Below, in pieces: positions 17,587 to 26,258 of a stretch of 64,000 nucleotides of DNA (positions are counted from its first letter, which is position 1; each line of letters starts with the position of its first letter). This DNA is from HK1 sp965202875 (GTDB lineage: Bacteria; Pseudomonadota; Gammaproteobacteria; HK1). Under the pieces are notes generated by a model that saw only the letters and a list, made by a program, of their open reading frames with translations, searched no databases and had not been told where the DNA came from. The stretch is taken from NCBI GenBank assembly GCA_965202875.1, contig OZ241870.1, forward strand, positions 4,588,001-4,652,000, read 5' to 3'. A program made the position numbers and the translations under genes.

Positions 17587-18780
17587 TCAATCCTTTACGA
17601 AGATCCCGCGCGGGTAGTCGGCCAGGCACTCCGCCGGACCGGGCTCCCTGACCAGCAGGGTTTCCGTAATCTCCAGCCCCCAGTCCTCCATCCACAATCC
17701 GGGCATGAAATGGAAGGTCATGCCCGGGCGCAGCACGGTGTCGTCGGTGTCGCGGATGGAGTACGTGCGCTCGCCCCAGTCGGGCGGGTAGCTGAGCCCG
17801 ATGGGATAGCCGCAGCGCCCTTCCCGGCGCACCCCGCGCCTGGCGAGCACCGCGTAGAACGCGCGGGCCACGTCCCCGGCGGTGTTCCCGGCCCGCGCCG
17901 CCTCGATGCCGTCGCGGATCCCTTCGAGCAACGCTTCCTCGGCCGCCCGCACGTCGACGGGCGGCTCGCCGAGGAAGATGCTCCGGCACAGGGGGACGTG
18001 GTAGCGCCGATGGCATCCCGCGAGCTCGAAGAAGGTGCCGGCGCCGCGCTCGAACGGGCGGTCGTCCCAGGTCAGGTGCGGCGCGCCCGCATCCTTGCCG
18101 GTGGGCAGCAGGGGGACGATGGCGGGATAGTCGCCGCCGAAGCGGCCTGCCTCGTCCTCGCCGCCCGCCATCGCGACCCGGTAGATCTCCCCCACGAGGT
18201 CGTTCTTGCGCATCCCCGGCTCGATCAGCTCGAAGGTCCGCGCGTGCATCCGCTCCACGATGCGGGCGGCCCGGCGCATGTAGCGGAGCTCGGCTTGCGA
18301 CTTCCGCGCCCGCCGCCAGTTGACGAGGGCGGTCGCGTCCCGGACCCCGCCACCGTGCGCGGCCGACAGCACGGCGTGCGCCCGGGCCGAGTAGTAGTAG
18401 CCCTCCATCTCCACCCCGAGCGTCTTCCCTCCCCATCCGCGCTCGCGGACGACCCCGGCCAGATGGGTCATCGGATGGTGCGCCTCGGACATCACGTAAT
18501 GCTCGGGGTAGCCGGTGACGTCCTCCGCCGCCATGTGGCAGGTGCGCATCGCGCCGTTGACGTCCTGGGCACGGCCCCAGAACACGGGGTCCCCGTCCGG
18601 GCCGACCAGCACCCCCTGGTGGACGTAGAACGACCAGCCGTCGTAGCCGGTGAGCCATGCCATGTTGGACGGATCGCAGGTGAACAGGACCTCGACCCCG
18701 GTCCGGTCCATGGCCTGCCGGGTATCGCGAAGCCGCCCGGCGTACTCGCTACGAGTGAACGGAAGTTCGATGTCGGGCAT
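17587..18780 (-). CDS. doeA: M24-family peptidase/ectoine-hydrolase-like protein
   Basis: A 397-residue creatinase/aminopeptidase-P-fold protein. The N-terminal domain has CDPSNMAWLTGYDGWSFYVH, strongly reminiscent of DoeA/EutD, which opens the ectoine ring to N-acetyl-diaminobutyrate. The pita-bread domain includes TFFELAGCHRRYHVPLCRSI and PGMTFHFMPGLWMEDWGLEI. Other doe/eut genes (doeB, doeC, doeD, the ehu transporter) are not next to it, so the ectoine role is by similarity only; a related M24 amidase is possible. The gene abuts the AAA-like relic (stop codons four bases apart, convergent), and a 466-bp gap separates it from the divergent flavoprotein gene. Confidence 0.7.
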   Translation of the reverse strand: MPDIELPFTRSEYAGRLRDTRQAMDRTGVEVLFTCDPSNMAWLTGYDGWSFYVHQGVLVGPDGDPVFWGRAQDVNGAMRTCHMAAEDVTGYPEHYVMSEAHHPMTHLAGVVRERGWGGKTLGVEMEGYYYSARAHAVLSAAHGGGVRDATALVNWRRARKSQAELRYMRRAARIVERMHARTFELIEPGMRKNDLVGEIYRVAMAGGEDEAGRFGGDYPAIVPLLPTGKDAGAPHLTWDDRPFERGAGTFFELAGCHRRYHVPLCRSIFLGEPPVDVRAAEEALLEGIRDGIEAARAGNTAGDVARAFYAVLARRGVRREGRCGYPIGLSYPPDWGERTYSIRDTDDTVLRPGMTFHFMPGLWMEDWGLEITETLLVREPGPAECLADYPRGIFVKD

Positions 18781-19246
18781 GTCCCTGTCCTCGGATCCGG
18801 CCGCGAGGCCGCCGGGTGGACGCTACTCGATACCATTGTGCACCGGCAACCTTCAGCGACGGGTCACACGCTCCGGATCCGAACCGGTTCGATCCCTTGT
18901 GTCGCGATCACCCTCCGGATGATCACCATCCCTTCGTTGGAGGTCCACGTTCCTGGGGAACGTCGCCGCACCTTCAGCCTGCCGTGCAGGCCACGAGGTG
19001 TTCCAGGCGCACGCGGGGTTCGCCTTGCGCCATCGCGTTGTCGTGAAGATAGTACTTCCGGCTCTTTGAGCGGGGAGCATGCGACGTTCCAGTGGCAGGG
19101 GAGGCGCGGAAGATGCAGCAGCCGATGCTTCGCGAGATCATGGTTGACGTACCGGTGGTCCGTCGGACTGACGAAAAGTCAGGACTTTTCATCAGTTGCA
19201 TGACAAAAGGTCGGATATGCACGAGGAAGCGTATCCAGGAGGCAGG
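18781..19246. other. Intergenic region between divergent genes
   Basis: 466 bp between doeA-like (minus) and the trimethylamine-dehydrogenase-like gene (plus). It must hold both promoters. I see no convincing gene, riboswitch or operator palindrome. A good ribosome site (AGGAGGCAGG) lies just before 19247. Confidence 0.4.
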
Positions 19247-21340
19247 ATGACCCGCGACACCAGACGTGACCCCCGCTACGACGTCCTCTTCGAGCCGGTC
19301 GCCATCGGGCCGGTGACCGCGAAGAACCGTTTCTACCAGGTCCCGCACTGCAACGGCATGGGCTACCGCGACCCCACCGCGCTCGCCTGGATGCGCGGGG
19401 TCAAGGCCGAAGGCGGCTGGGCGGTGGTGTGCACCGAGCAGGTCGAGCTCCACCACACCTCGGACATCACCCCCTTCATCGAGCTGCGGCTGTGGGACGA
19501 CCGCGACGTCCCGATGCTGGCGCGGATGGCGGATCGGGTCCACGAGTTCGGGGCGCTGGCGGGCATCGAGCTCGCCTACAACGGGCTCAACGGCCCCAAC
19601 CTCCACACGCGGGAGGTGCCGATGGCCCCGACGGGCCTGCCGGTGGCCTCCTTCACCTACGATCCCGTCCAGGCCCGCACCATGGACAAGCAGGACATCC
19701 GCAACCTGCGCCGATGGCACCGGGCGGCAGCGCTACGGGCACGCAAGGCCGGGTTCGACCTCGTCTACGTCTACGCGGGACACGCCCTGACCGTCCTGCA
19801 CCACTTCCTCTCGAAGCGCTACAACCACCGGAGCGACGAGTACGGCGGCTCGCTGGAGAACCGCGTGCGCCTGCTCGGGGAGGTCCTGATCGACACCCGG
19901 GAGGCGGTCGGCGACGCCTGCGCGGTGCCCTGCCGGCTCTCCATCGACGAGATGCTCGGCCCGGACGGCCTCGAGAAGGCCGAGGCCGAGGACGCGATCG
20001 GGCTCCTCGCCGAGCTCCCGGATCTCTGGGACGTGGCTCTGGCGCCCTGGGAGAACGACTCCCAGACCTCGCGCTTCGGCCCCGAGGGCCGGCAGGAGCC
20101 CTTCATCGAAGGGGTGAAGAAGCTGACCACGAAGCCGGTGGTCGGGGTCGGGCGCTACACCTCGCCCGACCGCATGGTGTCGGTGGTCACCAAGGGCCTC
20201 GTCGACCTCATCGGCTGCGCCCGTCCGTCGATCGCCGACCCCTTCCTCCCGAAGAAGATCGAGGAAGGGCGGCTCGATGACGTCCGCGAGTGCATCGGCT
20301 GCAACATCTGCGTCTCGGGCGACTTCACCATGTCGCCGCTGCGCTGCACCCAGAACCCCACGATGGGCGAGGAGTGGCGCAAGGGCTGGCATCCGGAGCG
20401 CATCCGCGCGAAGGAGTCCGACAAGCCGGTGCTCGTCGTCGGGGCCGGTCCGGCCGGGCTGGAGGCGGCGCAGGCGCTGGGCAAGCGCGGCTACGAGGTG
20501 ACGCTGGCGGAGAAGGGCAGGGTGCTCGGGGGCCGGGTCACCCGGGAATGCCGGCTGCCCGGGCTCTCGGCCTGGGGGCGGGTGCGGGACTACCGCGAGC
20601 AGCAGCTCCACAAGCTCGCGAACGTGCAAGTGTACTTCGACTCGGGGCTGGACGCCGATGCCGTGATGGGGTTCGGCTTTCCGCGCATCGTCGTCGCCAC
20701 CGGCGCGCGCTGGCGCCGGGACGGGGTCGGGCACCACTGGACCCGGCCGATGCCGATCGCGGACGGGGCGCGGGTGCTGACCCCGGACGACGTGATGGAC
20801 GGGACCCTGCCCACCGGCGGTTGCGTCGTCGTCTGGGACGACGACCACTACTACATGGGCGGCCTGATGGCCGAGGTGCTCGCGGAGAAGGGCTGCGAGA
20901 CGCACTACCTGACACCGGCCCCGGAGGCGTCCACGTGGACCCGCAACACCATGGAGCAGCACTTCATCCAGGCGCGGCTGCTGGAGAAGGGGGTGAAGAT
21001 CCACGCCTTCGCCAACCTGGATGCGGTCACGGAAGGCGGGGTCCGAGCGTCATGCGTCTTCACCGGACGCGCGGAGGAGGTCGAGGCGGATGCGGTGGTG
21101 CTGGTCACGTCCCGCGCGCCGGAGGACCGCCTTGCGCGCGAGCTGGCGGCGCGGGCCGCCGACTGGCCGGATGCGGGGATCGAATCGGTGGCCGCGATCG
21201 GCGACGCCTTGGCCCCGGCGACCATCGCCCACGCGGTGTACGCGGGGCGCCGCTACGCCGAGGAGCTCGACGGCCCGCCGGATACGGGCGACGCTGTGCC
21301 CTTCAAGCGCGAGCTCGTGGCGCTGTCTGCCGAGGGCTGA
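19247..21340 (+). CDS. Trimethylamine/dimethylamine-dehydrogenase-type flavoprotein
   Basis: A 697-residue iron-sulfur flavoprotein of the TMADH/DMADH branch of the old-yellow-enzyme family. Residues 1-338 form the FMN barrel, with RFYQVPHCNGMG (Cys35, the position of the cysteinyl-FMN link in TMADH), KAEGGW and YGGSLENRVRLL. A four-Cys cluster motif C-x2-C-x2-C-x11-C spans residues 349-367. The C-terminal half has the dinucleotide fold LVVGAGPAGLEAAQALGKRG and a second fold around VVVWDDDHYYMGG. It should oxidatively demethylate a methylated amine, passing electrons to an ETF-like acceptor. The start is chosen for its AGGAGG site. A second copy lacking most of the FMN barrel lies at 27408-28667. 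Confidence 0.88.
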   Translation: MTRDTRRDPRYDVLFEPVAIGPVTAKNRFYQVPHCNGMGYRDPTALAWMRGVKAEGGWAVVCTEQVELHHTSDITPFIELRLWDDRDVPMLARMADRVHEFGALAGIELAYNGLNGPNLHTREVPMAPTGLPVASFTYDPVQARTMDKQDIRNLRRWHRAAALRARKAGFDLVYVYAGHALTVLHHFLSKRYNHRSDEYGGSLENRVRLLGEVLIDTREAVGDACAVPCRLSIDEMLGPDGLEKAEAEDAIGLLAELPDLWDVALAPWENDSQTSRFGPEGRQEPFIEGVKKLTTKPVVGVGRYTSPDRMVSVVTKGLVDLIGCARPSIADPFLPKKIEEGRLDDVRECIGCNICVSGDFTMSPLRCTQNPTMGEEWRKGWHPERIRAKESDKPVLVVGAGPAGLEAAQALGKRGYEVTLAEKGRVLGGRVTRECRLPGLSAWGRVRDYREQQLHKLANVQVYFDSGLDADAVMGFGFPRIVVATGARWRRDGVGHHWTRPMPIADGARVLTPDDVMDGTLPTGGCVVVWDDDHYYMGGLMAEVLAEKGCETHYLTPAPEASTWTRNTMEQHFIQARLLEKGVKIHAFANLDAVTEGGVRASCVFTGRAEEVEADAVVLVTSRAPEDRLARELAARAADWPDAGIESVAAIGDALAPATIAHAVYAGRRYAEELDGPPDTGDAVPFKRELVALSAEG

Positions 21341-21839
21341 TCCGGTAAGCGCTCGGGTTCAGCGTGGAGCGCGCCGGGCGCCGCATCCGCGAGTCGGCCG
21401 ATCCGGTACGGCGCTCGGATTCAGCCGTCGCGGGCCACGAACTTCATCGCCTGGTAGACGTTGCGCCGGACCTGCTTGCGCTTCAGGCGCGCGTGCAGGA
21501 AGCGGTTGAGTCCGGCCGCGATCAGGCCGGCGACCTCGGCCGGAGGGCCGGCGCGCAGCTCCTCCCTCGCCGCCATCACCGTCTTCAGCCGATGCACCGA
21601 CACGATGAACTCGTCGATGCCTTCGCCGCCAGCCTGCCCCTGGTGCGCGAGCTGATCGAGGAGCGCGAGGTCCCGCCGTCACGAGCCCGCTACCTGGACA
21701 TGCCGCGCCTGCTCGACCGGCTGGACGCCGATCGCTTCCGTGTCGAACCGCGCTGGGCGTCGATTCACTGCGCCTTGCAGCTCCTCGACTTTAAGGCGTT
21801 CCAGTCGCCAGGCAGGGCCATCCTCATGGAGCCTTCGGA
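21341..21839. other. Region with no recognisable gene
   Basis: About 500 bp between the flavoprotein gene and the toxin-antitoxin-like operon. Short open frames exist on both strands: a 60-codon minus frame at 21421-21603, rich in Arg and Ala, and a plus frame with a stretch LDMPRLLDRLDADRFRVE near 21690. Neither matches a family I recognise. Probably decayed coding sequence. Confidence 0.4.
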
Positions 21840-22172
21840 TCAGCCGATCTCCACGAGAGGCTCCCCTGCAGCGAGCATTTCGATGGCTTCCGGAAACACC
21901 CGTCCGAGGACTCCCCGCAGCCTCTGATCCGACGTGTTGCCGACTGTGACCCAGACGACTTGCGGTGGCGGCCCACGCCGCTCCACCATTTCCACGAAGT
22001 CCCAGTCCTTCGTCATCACCACCGCATCGGCCGTCCGTGCAGCCTCGAATATCTGCTGATCCGTGGATTCGCGCAGACCCAAATCTCGAACCGGAACCGC
22101 CTCGATCGCGAACCGAGAGGACAGCCAACGGGCAATTCCTGGCGAGAGTTGAGCGTCTACCCAGACGATCAT
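21840..22172 (-). CDS. DUF5615 PIN-like toxin candidate
   Basis: A 110-residue protein beginning MIVWVDAQLSPGIARWL, the Mut7-C/PIN-like N-terminus of DUF5615, with the acidic stretch DAVVMTKDWDFVEM and WVTVGNTS typical of this VapC-like ribonuclease-fold family. It is the third gene of an operon with a DUF433 protein; its ATG overlaps the DUF433 stop (ATGA). DUF433-DUF5615 pairs are widespread predicted type II toxin-antitoxin modules. Toxicity is not demonstrated from sequence. Confidence 0.85.
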   Translation of the reverse strand: MIVWVDAQLSPGIARWLSSRFAIEAVPVRDLGLRESTDQQIFEAARTADAVVMTKDWDFVEMVERRGPPPQVVWVTVGNTSDQRLRGVLGRVFPEAIEMLAAGEPLVEIG

Positions 22173-22426
22173 TCGGCCAGGACGGGGTGATCGATCCGCC
22201 GGCTCGCAAACTGAACGCAGGCGGCGATGTCTTCCGCCTCCAGGTCCGGCATTTCGCTCAGGATTGCTTCTTGCGAGAGCCCTGCTGCAAGCAAATCAAG
22301 CACGTCCGTTACCCGGATGCGCATGCCTCGGATGCAGGGACGCCCTCCGCACTGCCGGGGGTTCGCCGTGATGCGGTTGGCGATGGCGATGCCGCCGGTG
22401 CTCTTTGCACTCGATTTCGGTTTCAT
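22169..22426 (-). CDS. DUF433 antitoxin candidate
   Basis: An 85-residue DUF433 protein. It contains RITANPRQCGGRPCIRGMRI, the classic DUF433 signature, followed by a helix-turn-helix-like segment (VTDVLDLLAAGLSQEAILSE, then PDLEAEDIAACVQFA). Its start overlaps the stop of the upstream 110-residue gene and its stop overlaps the toxin start, four bases each, so the three proteins are translationally coupled. Likely neutralises the DUF5615 protein and may autoregulate the operon. Confidence 0.85.
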   Translation of the reverse strand: MKPKSSAKSTGGIAIANRITANPRQCGGRPCIRGMRIRVTDVLDLLAAGLSQEAILSEMPDLEAEDIAACVQFASRRIDHPVLAE

Positions 22427-22755
22427 TGGTCTTGGGCCTGTGAATCAGCGGCGTAGCCGTACTCGCTCAGTCGTCGGCGGCAGATTTCGAGTTCTACATC
22501 GGTGAACAGACTATGGAATTGCGGCGTCTCGACCACCATGGCCTCAACCGTCAAGTCAAGGCGGCCCCTTTCCCACAGTGCCGTGTAGCCATCGGACACG
22601 GTGTGTGCGTTGATCAGCCTTCGCGCCGTCTCCGGCCCACCGTGTTCGGCAACCATTCTCCGAAATACAGTTGCGTTGTAGCCTGCTTCTTCCTTGGCAC
22701 GCCGGTAGATGTCTTCCATAGCCGAGTGGAATGCCTCCTCCAGTGTTGTGGGCAT
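22423..22755 (-). CDS. Conserved hypothetical, first gene of DUF433/DUF5615 operon
   Basis: A 110-residue soluble protein: TLEEAFHSAMEDIYRRAKEE, GYNATVFRRMV, HGGPETARRLI, VSDGYTALWERGRLDLTVEA and, near the end, FTDVELEICRRRLSEYGY. It resembles a family of small hypothetical proteins that I know only as uncharacterised. It leads the operon, and its stop overlaps the DUF433 start (ATGA). A functional link to the toxin-antitoxin pair is suggested by the double coupling. Confidence 0.7.
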   Translation of the reverse strand: MPTTLEEAFHSAMEDIYRRAKEEAGYNATVFRRMVAEHGGPETARRLINAHTVSDGYTALWERGRLDLTVEAMVVETPQFHSLFTDVELEICRRRLSEYGYAADSQAQDQ

Positions 22756-22935
22756 TCGATCCTCCCGTTGCTCTTCCGTAACGAATCATTGTGTGCAGGT
22801 CATGATTGCGGTCCCCTGACGCGGATGCAACAGGTTCGGGTGCCCAACACATCCTGGATAGCACCATCGGATTCGTCATGCCGCGCGCCGTCCGCCTGCC
22901 GGAAGCGGCGGTAGTGGGAGATGGTCCCCTGGCGT

Positions 22936-23352
22936 TCACGGCGTCCCGACGGTCGCCTCGGTGAGCGCAGCAGCCAAGTGCGCCACGCCCTGCCCGAACC
23001 ACTGCTCCGACCTCGTCCGATGGAAGATCGACACCCGCACGTGCCGGGCCGCGACCGTCGGCAGCCACTCGAAGAGGCGCCGGCGCCCGACGATGGCGAG
23101 AGTTTGGCACTTCCGGTAGAGGGCGTCGTACAGGGCGATGATCGCGCGCCGCCCGGGTGGCGGATCAGCACGCGACCCGCCGGCATGCTCCCAGGCCGGG
23201 CCTCTGGCATCCGCGCACGGCAGGGAGTCCGGCACCGTGGCGCGGCGAATGGAAACGTCGGCCCCATGCGCACGCAATGCCACCCCGGGCCGTGGCGTCA
23301 GGTCGAAATTCACGGATACGGTGAACGGAACCTCCTCGTCGCGGCCCGTCAT
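22936..23352 (-). CDS. Hypothetical protein downstream of 59-residue gene
   Basis: A 138-residue reading frame starting MTGRDEEVPFTVSVNFDL. Its ATG overlaps the stop of the preceding small gene (ATGA), which is the main reason to believe it. The sequence shows no transmembrane segment or motif I recognise; the C-terminal half (ALYRKCQTLAIVGRRRLFEW, then VRVSIFHRTRSEQWFGQG) looks globular. It may form a little operon with the 59-residue gene and the truncated sulfotransferase. Confidence 0.45.
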   Translation of the reverse strand: MTGRDEEVPFTVSVNFDLTPRPGVALRAHGADVSIRRATVPDSLPCADARGPAWEHAGGSRADPPPGRRAIIALYDALYRKCQTLAIVGRRRLFEWLPTVAARHVRVSIFHRTRSEQWFGQGVAHLAAALTEATVGTP

Positions 23353-23528
23353 GCGCCCTCCAACGTCCCCAGGCGGATGCGCGACCGCCGGTCTTGCGGA
23401 ATCGAGAAGCCCTGGCTCCAACCGAACGTGCCCTCGCAGAGCACGCCGTGACGGGAACCTGTCTCGAACGCCTCGGCGGCTCGGCAGGCAATCCGGGGGT
23501 TTTGAAGGGGCGTCGTGGGCGGAGACAT
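23349..23528 (-). CDS. Small hypothetical protein (59 residues)
   Basis: Starts 15 bases after the sulfotransferase stop and ends overlapping the start of the 138-residue gene. Composition is ordinary, with a GVLCEGTFGWSQGFSIPQD segment. No family recognised. Support comes only from tight spacing and coupled ATGA overlap. Confidence 0.4.
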   Translation of the reverse strand: MSPPTTPLQNPRIACRAAEAFETGSRHGVLCEGTFGWSQGFSIPQDRRSRIRLGTLEGA

Positions 23529-23543
23529 GCCGGGCAGGCCGGG

Positions 23544-24048
23544 TCAGGCCATCAGCTCGTATCCGAAATGGCGCAAGGCGTCCTCGTGCGCCTCGAACAC
23601 GCGGTTGAACGCCGCGAGGTCGTCCGCCTCCATGCGCGCGAAGTGCCGCGCGTTCATGTCCGTCAGCATTTTGTCGTAGCACTTCACCTTGATGCGCTGG
23701 CGCAGGTTCAGGTCTTCGAGCTGCGGCGCCAGCGCGCGAATCTCCTCCGCCACGGCGTCCGGCTCGGCGCACCTGCGCTCGTAGGTGAAGAACGCGCCCT
23801 GACTTCCCCACGCCTCGACGTTGCGCCGCTGCCACGCCAAGCAGTGGACGGCATGGGTCGCGGCGACCGTCGCCAGGCATTTGCCGCGCTCCTCGAACTG
23901 GCCGAGGTAGCGCGGCGGAAAGCTCTTCCGGTAGTAGCGGCAGGTGCCTTCGCAGACGGCGTAGGGATTGCGCACCATGAACAGGAACCAGTTCATTGCT
24001 GGAATGTGGCCTTGCGTGGTCAATCTGAATCTTGGGAATACGTTTCTG
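23544..24048 (-). pseudogene. C-terminal fragment of a sulfotransferase-family protein
   Basis: About 150 residues remain: NWFLFMVRNPYAVCEG, the RNP-type nucleotide-contacting motif of Sulfotransfer_3 proteins, then AVHCLAWQRRNVEAWGSQG, FFTYERRCAEPDAVAEEI and a natural C-terminus AHEDALRHFGYELMA. The N-terminal PAPS-binding loop is missing: upstream coding breaks off at about 24048, where the IS4-type element begins. I find no matching N-terminal piece on the far side of the element, so the insertion was accompanied or followed by deletion. Confidence 0.75.
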
Positions 24049-25507
24049 GTCCCATCCGAGTGGTGTATGACTGAGTTGGAGCCTGGAACTTCTGCCGAAC
24101 GCTCTATTGGTGAGAAATCCGGGCTAGGGCGGCGCCATAGGTTGGTACTTAAGGAAATCACAAAACCGGCTCCAATCCGAATTGGAGTCGTCCTTTCTTG
24201 CGGTCTCGTTTCGGATGGGACCGAGTCGCATTGCTCGCCAGATAATCCACCAAGCCTCGTAACACGGGAAGAAAGCCACGTCTCCTTCCACAAGCAAGCG
24301 CACGGAACACATCCCCCAATCCATGACGCGCACACATCGCCACCTTCCGTGTCGAGACCTCGACCCCTCGCAATACCTGCGTCATCTGAGCCAAGTAACG
24401 CTTCAGAACCGAGGCCGCAATCGCCGTCCATATCAGACCCTCGGCTATCCCCGCTTTGCTCGTGTCGAACGCATGAAGATTCGCATACGACTTCCACTCC
24501 TTGAACAACAGCTCGACCTGCCACCGCAACCGATAGAGCTGCCCCACCTGCTCCGCACTGAATCGGCTCCGCGCCAGATTCGTCACCAACAACGTATGAC
24601 ACCCCTCGTCAGGATTCCACCGCGCCAACAGCCTCAACTCCAACTCCTTCTCTCCCTTCCCCCAAACCACATCGAGGTCGACCGTCTCGCCCTTCGACAG
24701 AACCCCCTGCTTCAACAATTGCCCGGACCACCCCTCCAACGCCTCCCCTTCCCACGTATACGCACCCTGCACCTTCGGGTTGACCGATGCGCTCGCACGC
24801 ATCACGAAATACCCACCCGCCCTGTCCACCGCACCCATATACTCCAGGTCAACGTACCCACGGTCCGCCAACCGCAGGTCATCGCGCAGCGCCTCGGGCG
24901 AGGGCAGATGGGGCCGCTCCGGCGCCGTGTCCGCCGTCAGCGTCACCTGCTCCACCGATTCATTCAACACACTCATCGTCACGTGCAGCTCCACCGCAGC
25001 AGGGTTCTGCTTCTTGAATCGTCCCGGGTACTGCTCACGAAGCGCATCCTTGACCGCGAACGAACAGCCGTCCTGGATCACAATCCGACCGAACTCACCG
25101 AGCGGACCCCGCGCTGTCGGCTGCAGCACGCTCACCACCCATTGCTGAAGGACCACGTCCAACACGGCCCGCATGAAGTCCTTGAAGGAACGCTTCGCCA
25201 ACTGGTTGTGGAACGGCTTGTATGCGACTGTCGTGCCGAACAACGCATTGAATTGCCGTTGAATATCGGCCAATGTCTCGACCGTCCCCGTGGCATGGCC
25301 TGCCAGCAGGCCCAGGACCAGTCGATATGGAGTAATCAGGCGTTCCCGGTGGCAGAAACCGACCCTCCGTCCGAGGTCATTGAGTGCCGTGGGCGACAGC
25401 ACGCGCTTGATCTGGTGGGCGAATTGAGCAACAGTGCGGCGTCCCATCCGAGTCTTCTCCTGTCATGTGGGTCCAGCAATTCCATGATCGGAGATTTCGG
25501 ATGGGAC
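24049..25507 (-). mobile_element. IS4-type insertion sequence
   Basis: About 1.46 kb carrying one intact transposase gene. Proposed ends are GTCCCATCCGA at 24049-24059 and its reverse complement at 25497-25507, an 11-bp terminal inverted repeat. The same 11-mer also occurs inverted at 24211-24221 and direct at 25441-25451, so the exact ends are uncertain. I see no flanking target duplication, consistent with later rearrangement. Next to the truncated sulfotransferase. Confidence 0.7.
24158..25447 (-). CDS. IS4-family DDE transposase
   Basis: A 429-residue transposase with an apparently complete catalytic triad: first Asp in IVIQDGCSFAVKDAL, second in LRLADRGYVDLEYM, and Glu in the YRLRWQVELLFKEWK signature (Y-x2-R-x3-E-x6-K) typical of IS4 transposases. 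The N-terminus (MGRRTVAQFAHQIKRVLSP) and basic C-terminus look intact, so the element could still be active. Noticeably lower G+C than surrounding genes. Confidence 0.92.
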   Translation of the reverse strand: MGRRTVAQFAHQIKRVLSPTALNDLGRRVGFCHRERLITPYRLVLGLLAGHATGTVETLADIQRQFNALFGTTVAYKPFHNQLAKRSFKDFMRAVLDVVLQQWVVSVLQPTARGPLGEFGRIVIQDGCSFAVKDALREQYPGRFKKQNPAAVELHVTMSVLNESVEQVTLTADTAPERPHLPSPEALRDDLRLADRGYVDLEYMGAVDRAGGYFVMRASASVNPKVQGAYTWEGEALEGWSGQLLKQGVLSKGETVDLDVVWGKGEKELELRLLARWNPDEGCHTLLVTNLARSRFSAEQVGQLYRLRWQVELLFKEWKSYANLHAFDTSKAGIAEGLIWTAIAASVLKRYLAQMTQVLRGVEVSTRKVAMCARHGLGDVFRALACGRRRGFLPVLRGLVDYLASNATRSHPKRDRKKGRLQFGLEPVL

Positions 25508-25599
25508 TTCAACGGTTCATCAAATCCCATGAAAATCAATTAGTTATAAGATCCTACCTATGAGGGCGGCGCAGGCTTGCTGTCGCTTGAAGTTTCTTG

Positions 25600-25947
25600 T
25601 TAGGCCAATAGCCATCTTTTCAGTTGTTCAACTAGCTGATTTTCATCGATACTGGCGCATTCACGGAACAGTCGTTTCTGGATGTTGTTCTGTTTCTTAC
25701 CGATACATCCACCGGCAACGAATTGGCATATCTTCTCCGAGGTTACAAGCCAGTATCTATCACTATTGTGCGTATCGCTTCCGATAACCCACCGAAGATG
25801 TGACTCCAAGTACGCAGGACGTCTCTTCAGGATTTCGGGCTGGATTCCCGCCCCAGAACCCTCCCCAATTCCGAGCCGACCATTTGCCCGCTGATAATAC
25901 TTGACCTCCAGAAAGAAAATCGCAGGAGAGGGATCATCACGCATAAT
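25600..25947 (-). pseudogene. C-terminal part of a nuclease-like gene split by inversion
   Basis: 115 residues beginning IMRDDPSPAIFFLEVKYYQ, a beta-strand with an E-x-K motif like PD-(D/E)XK nucleases, then NGRLGIGEGSGAGIQ and a C-terminus QLVEQLKRWLLA. The frame has no natural N-terminus here. Its missing first 41 codons lie on the opposite strand at 26097-26219; reversing 25948-26219 joins them in frame to give a 156-residue protein. AT-rich compared with the rest of the window. Confidence 0.75.
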
Positions 25948-26219
25948 AACAAATACGGCAGTTCATTGAATCGTGTCAGACCGATCTCATCCGACAGCTC
26001 GCTGACTTGATCAAGAAATCGGTCTAACAGTGTGTGTCCTGATCCATCATTCCACCGGATATAGAATCTACGAGAAAAACTCGTGCGTTGGAGGCTATGA
26101 TGACCTTCGCTAAGGAATCGGACTTTGAAAAGCATCTCAGAGAGATCGTATATTCACGCATTACTTCGGAAAATCCCGACGTATACGCGCTTGAATCCAA
26201 GACAATCGACGATATTGTT
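25948..26219. other. Inverted segment disrupting two genes
   Basis: The segment is bounded by AACAA at 25948-25952 and TTGTT at 26215-26219. Re-inverting it restores two open frames at once. The lipoprotein then reads DDQEQ followed by IRQFIESCQ and ends at a TAA (25953-26027 read on the plus strand); the nuclease-like gene reads SKTIDDIV followed by IMRDDPSP. Between them would lie a 69-bp spacer with a GGAGG site. No recombinase gene adjoins it. Confidence 0.8.
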
Positions 26220-26258
26220 CTTGATCGTCAAAGTATGAGCGACGGATCTCATGGGTAA
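26097..26258 (+). pseudogene. N-terminal part of the nuclease-like gene, inverted
   Basis: A 53-codon frame with a GGAGG ribosome site seven bases upstream. It starts MMTFAKESDFEKHLREIVYS and runs through DVYALESKTIDDIV; the first 41 codons are the N-terminus of the gene whose remainder is at 25600-25947 on the other strand. The last 12 codons, after 26219, are antisense to the lipoprotein gene and are not part of the original protein. Confidence 0.7.

Noticed and set aside
21364..21927. Plus-strand 187-codon frame across the toxin gene end
   Set aside because: It overlaps the DUF5615 gene antisense, has no ribosome site and no recognisable domain beyond a short plausible stretch.
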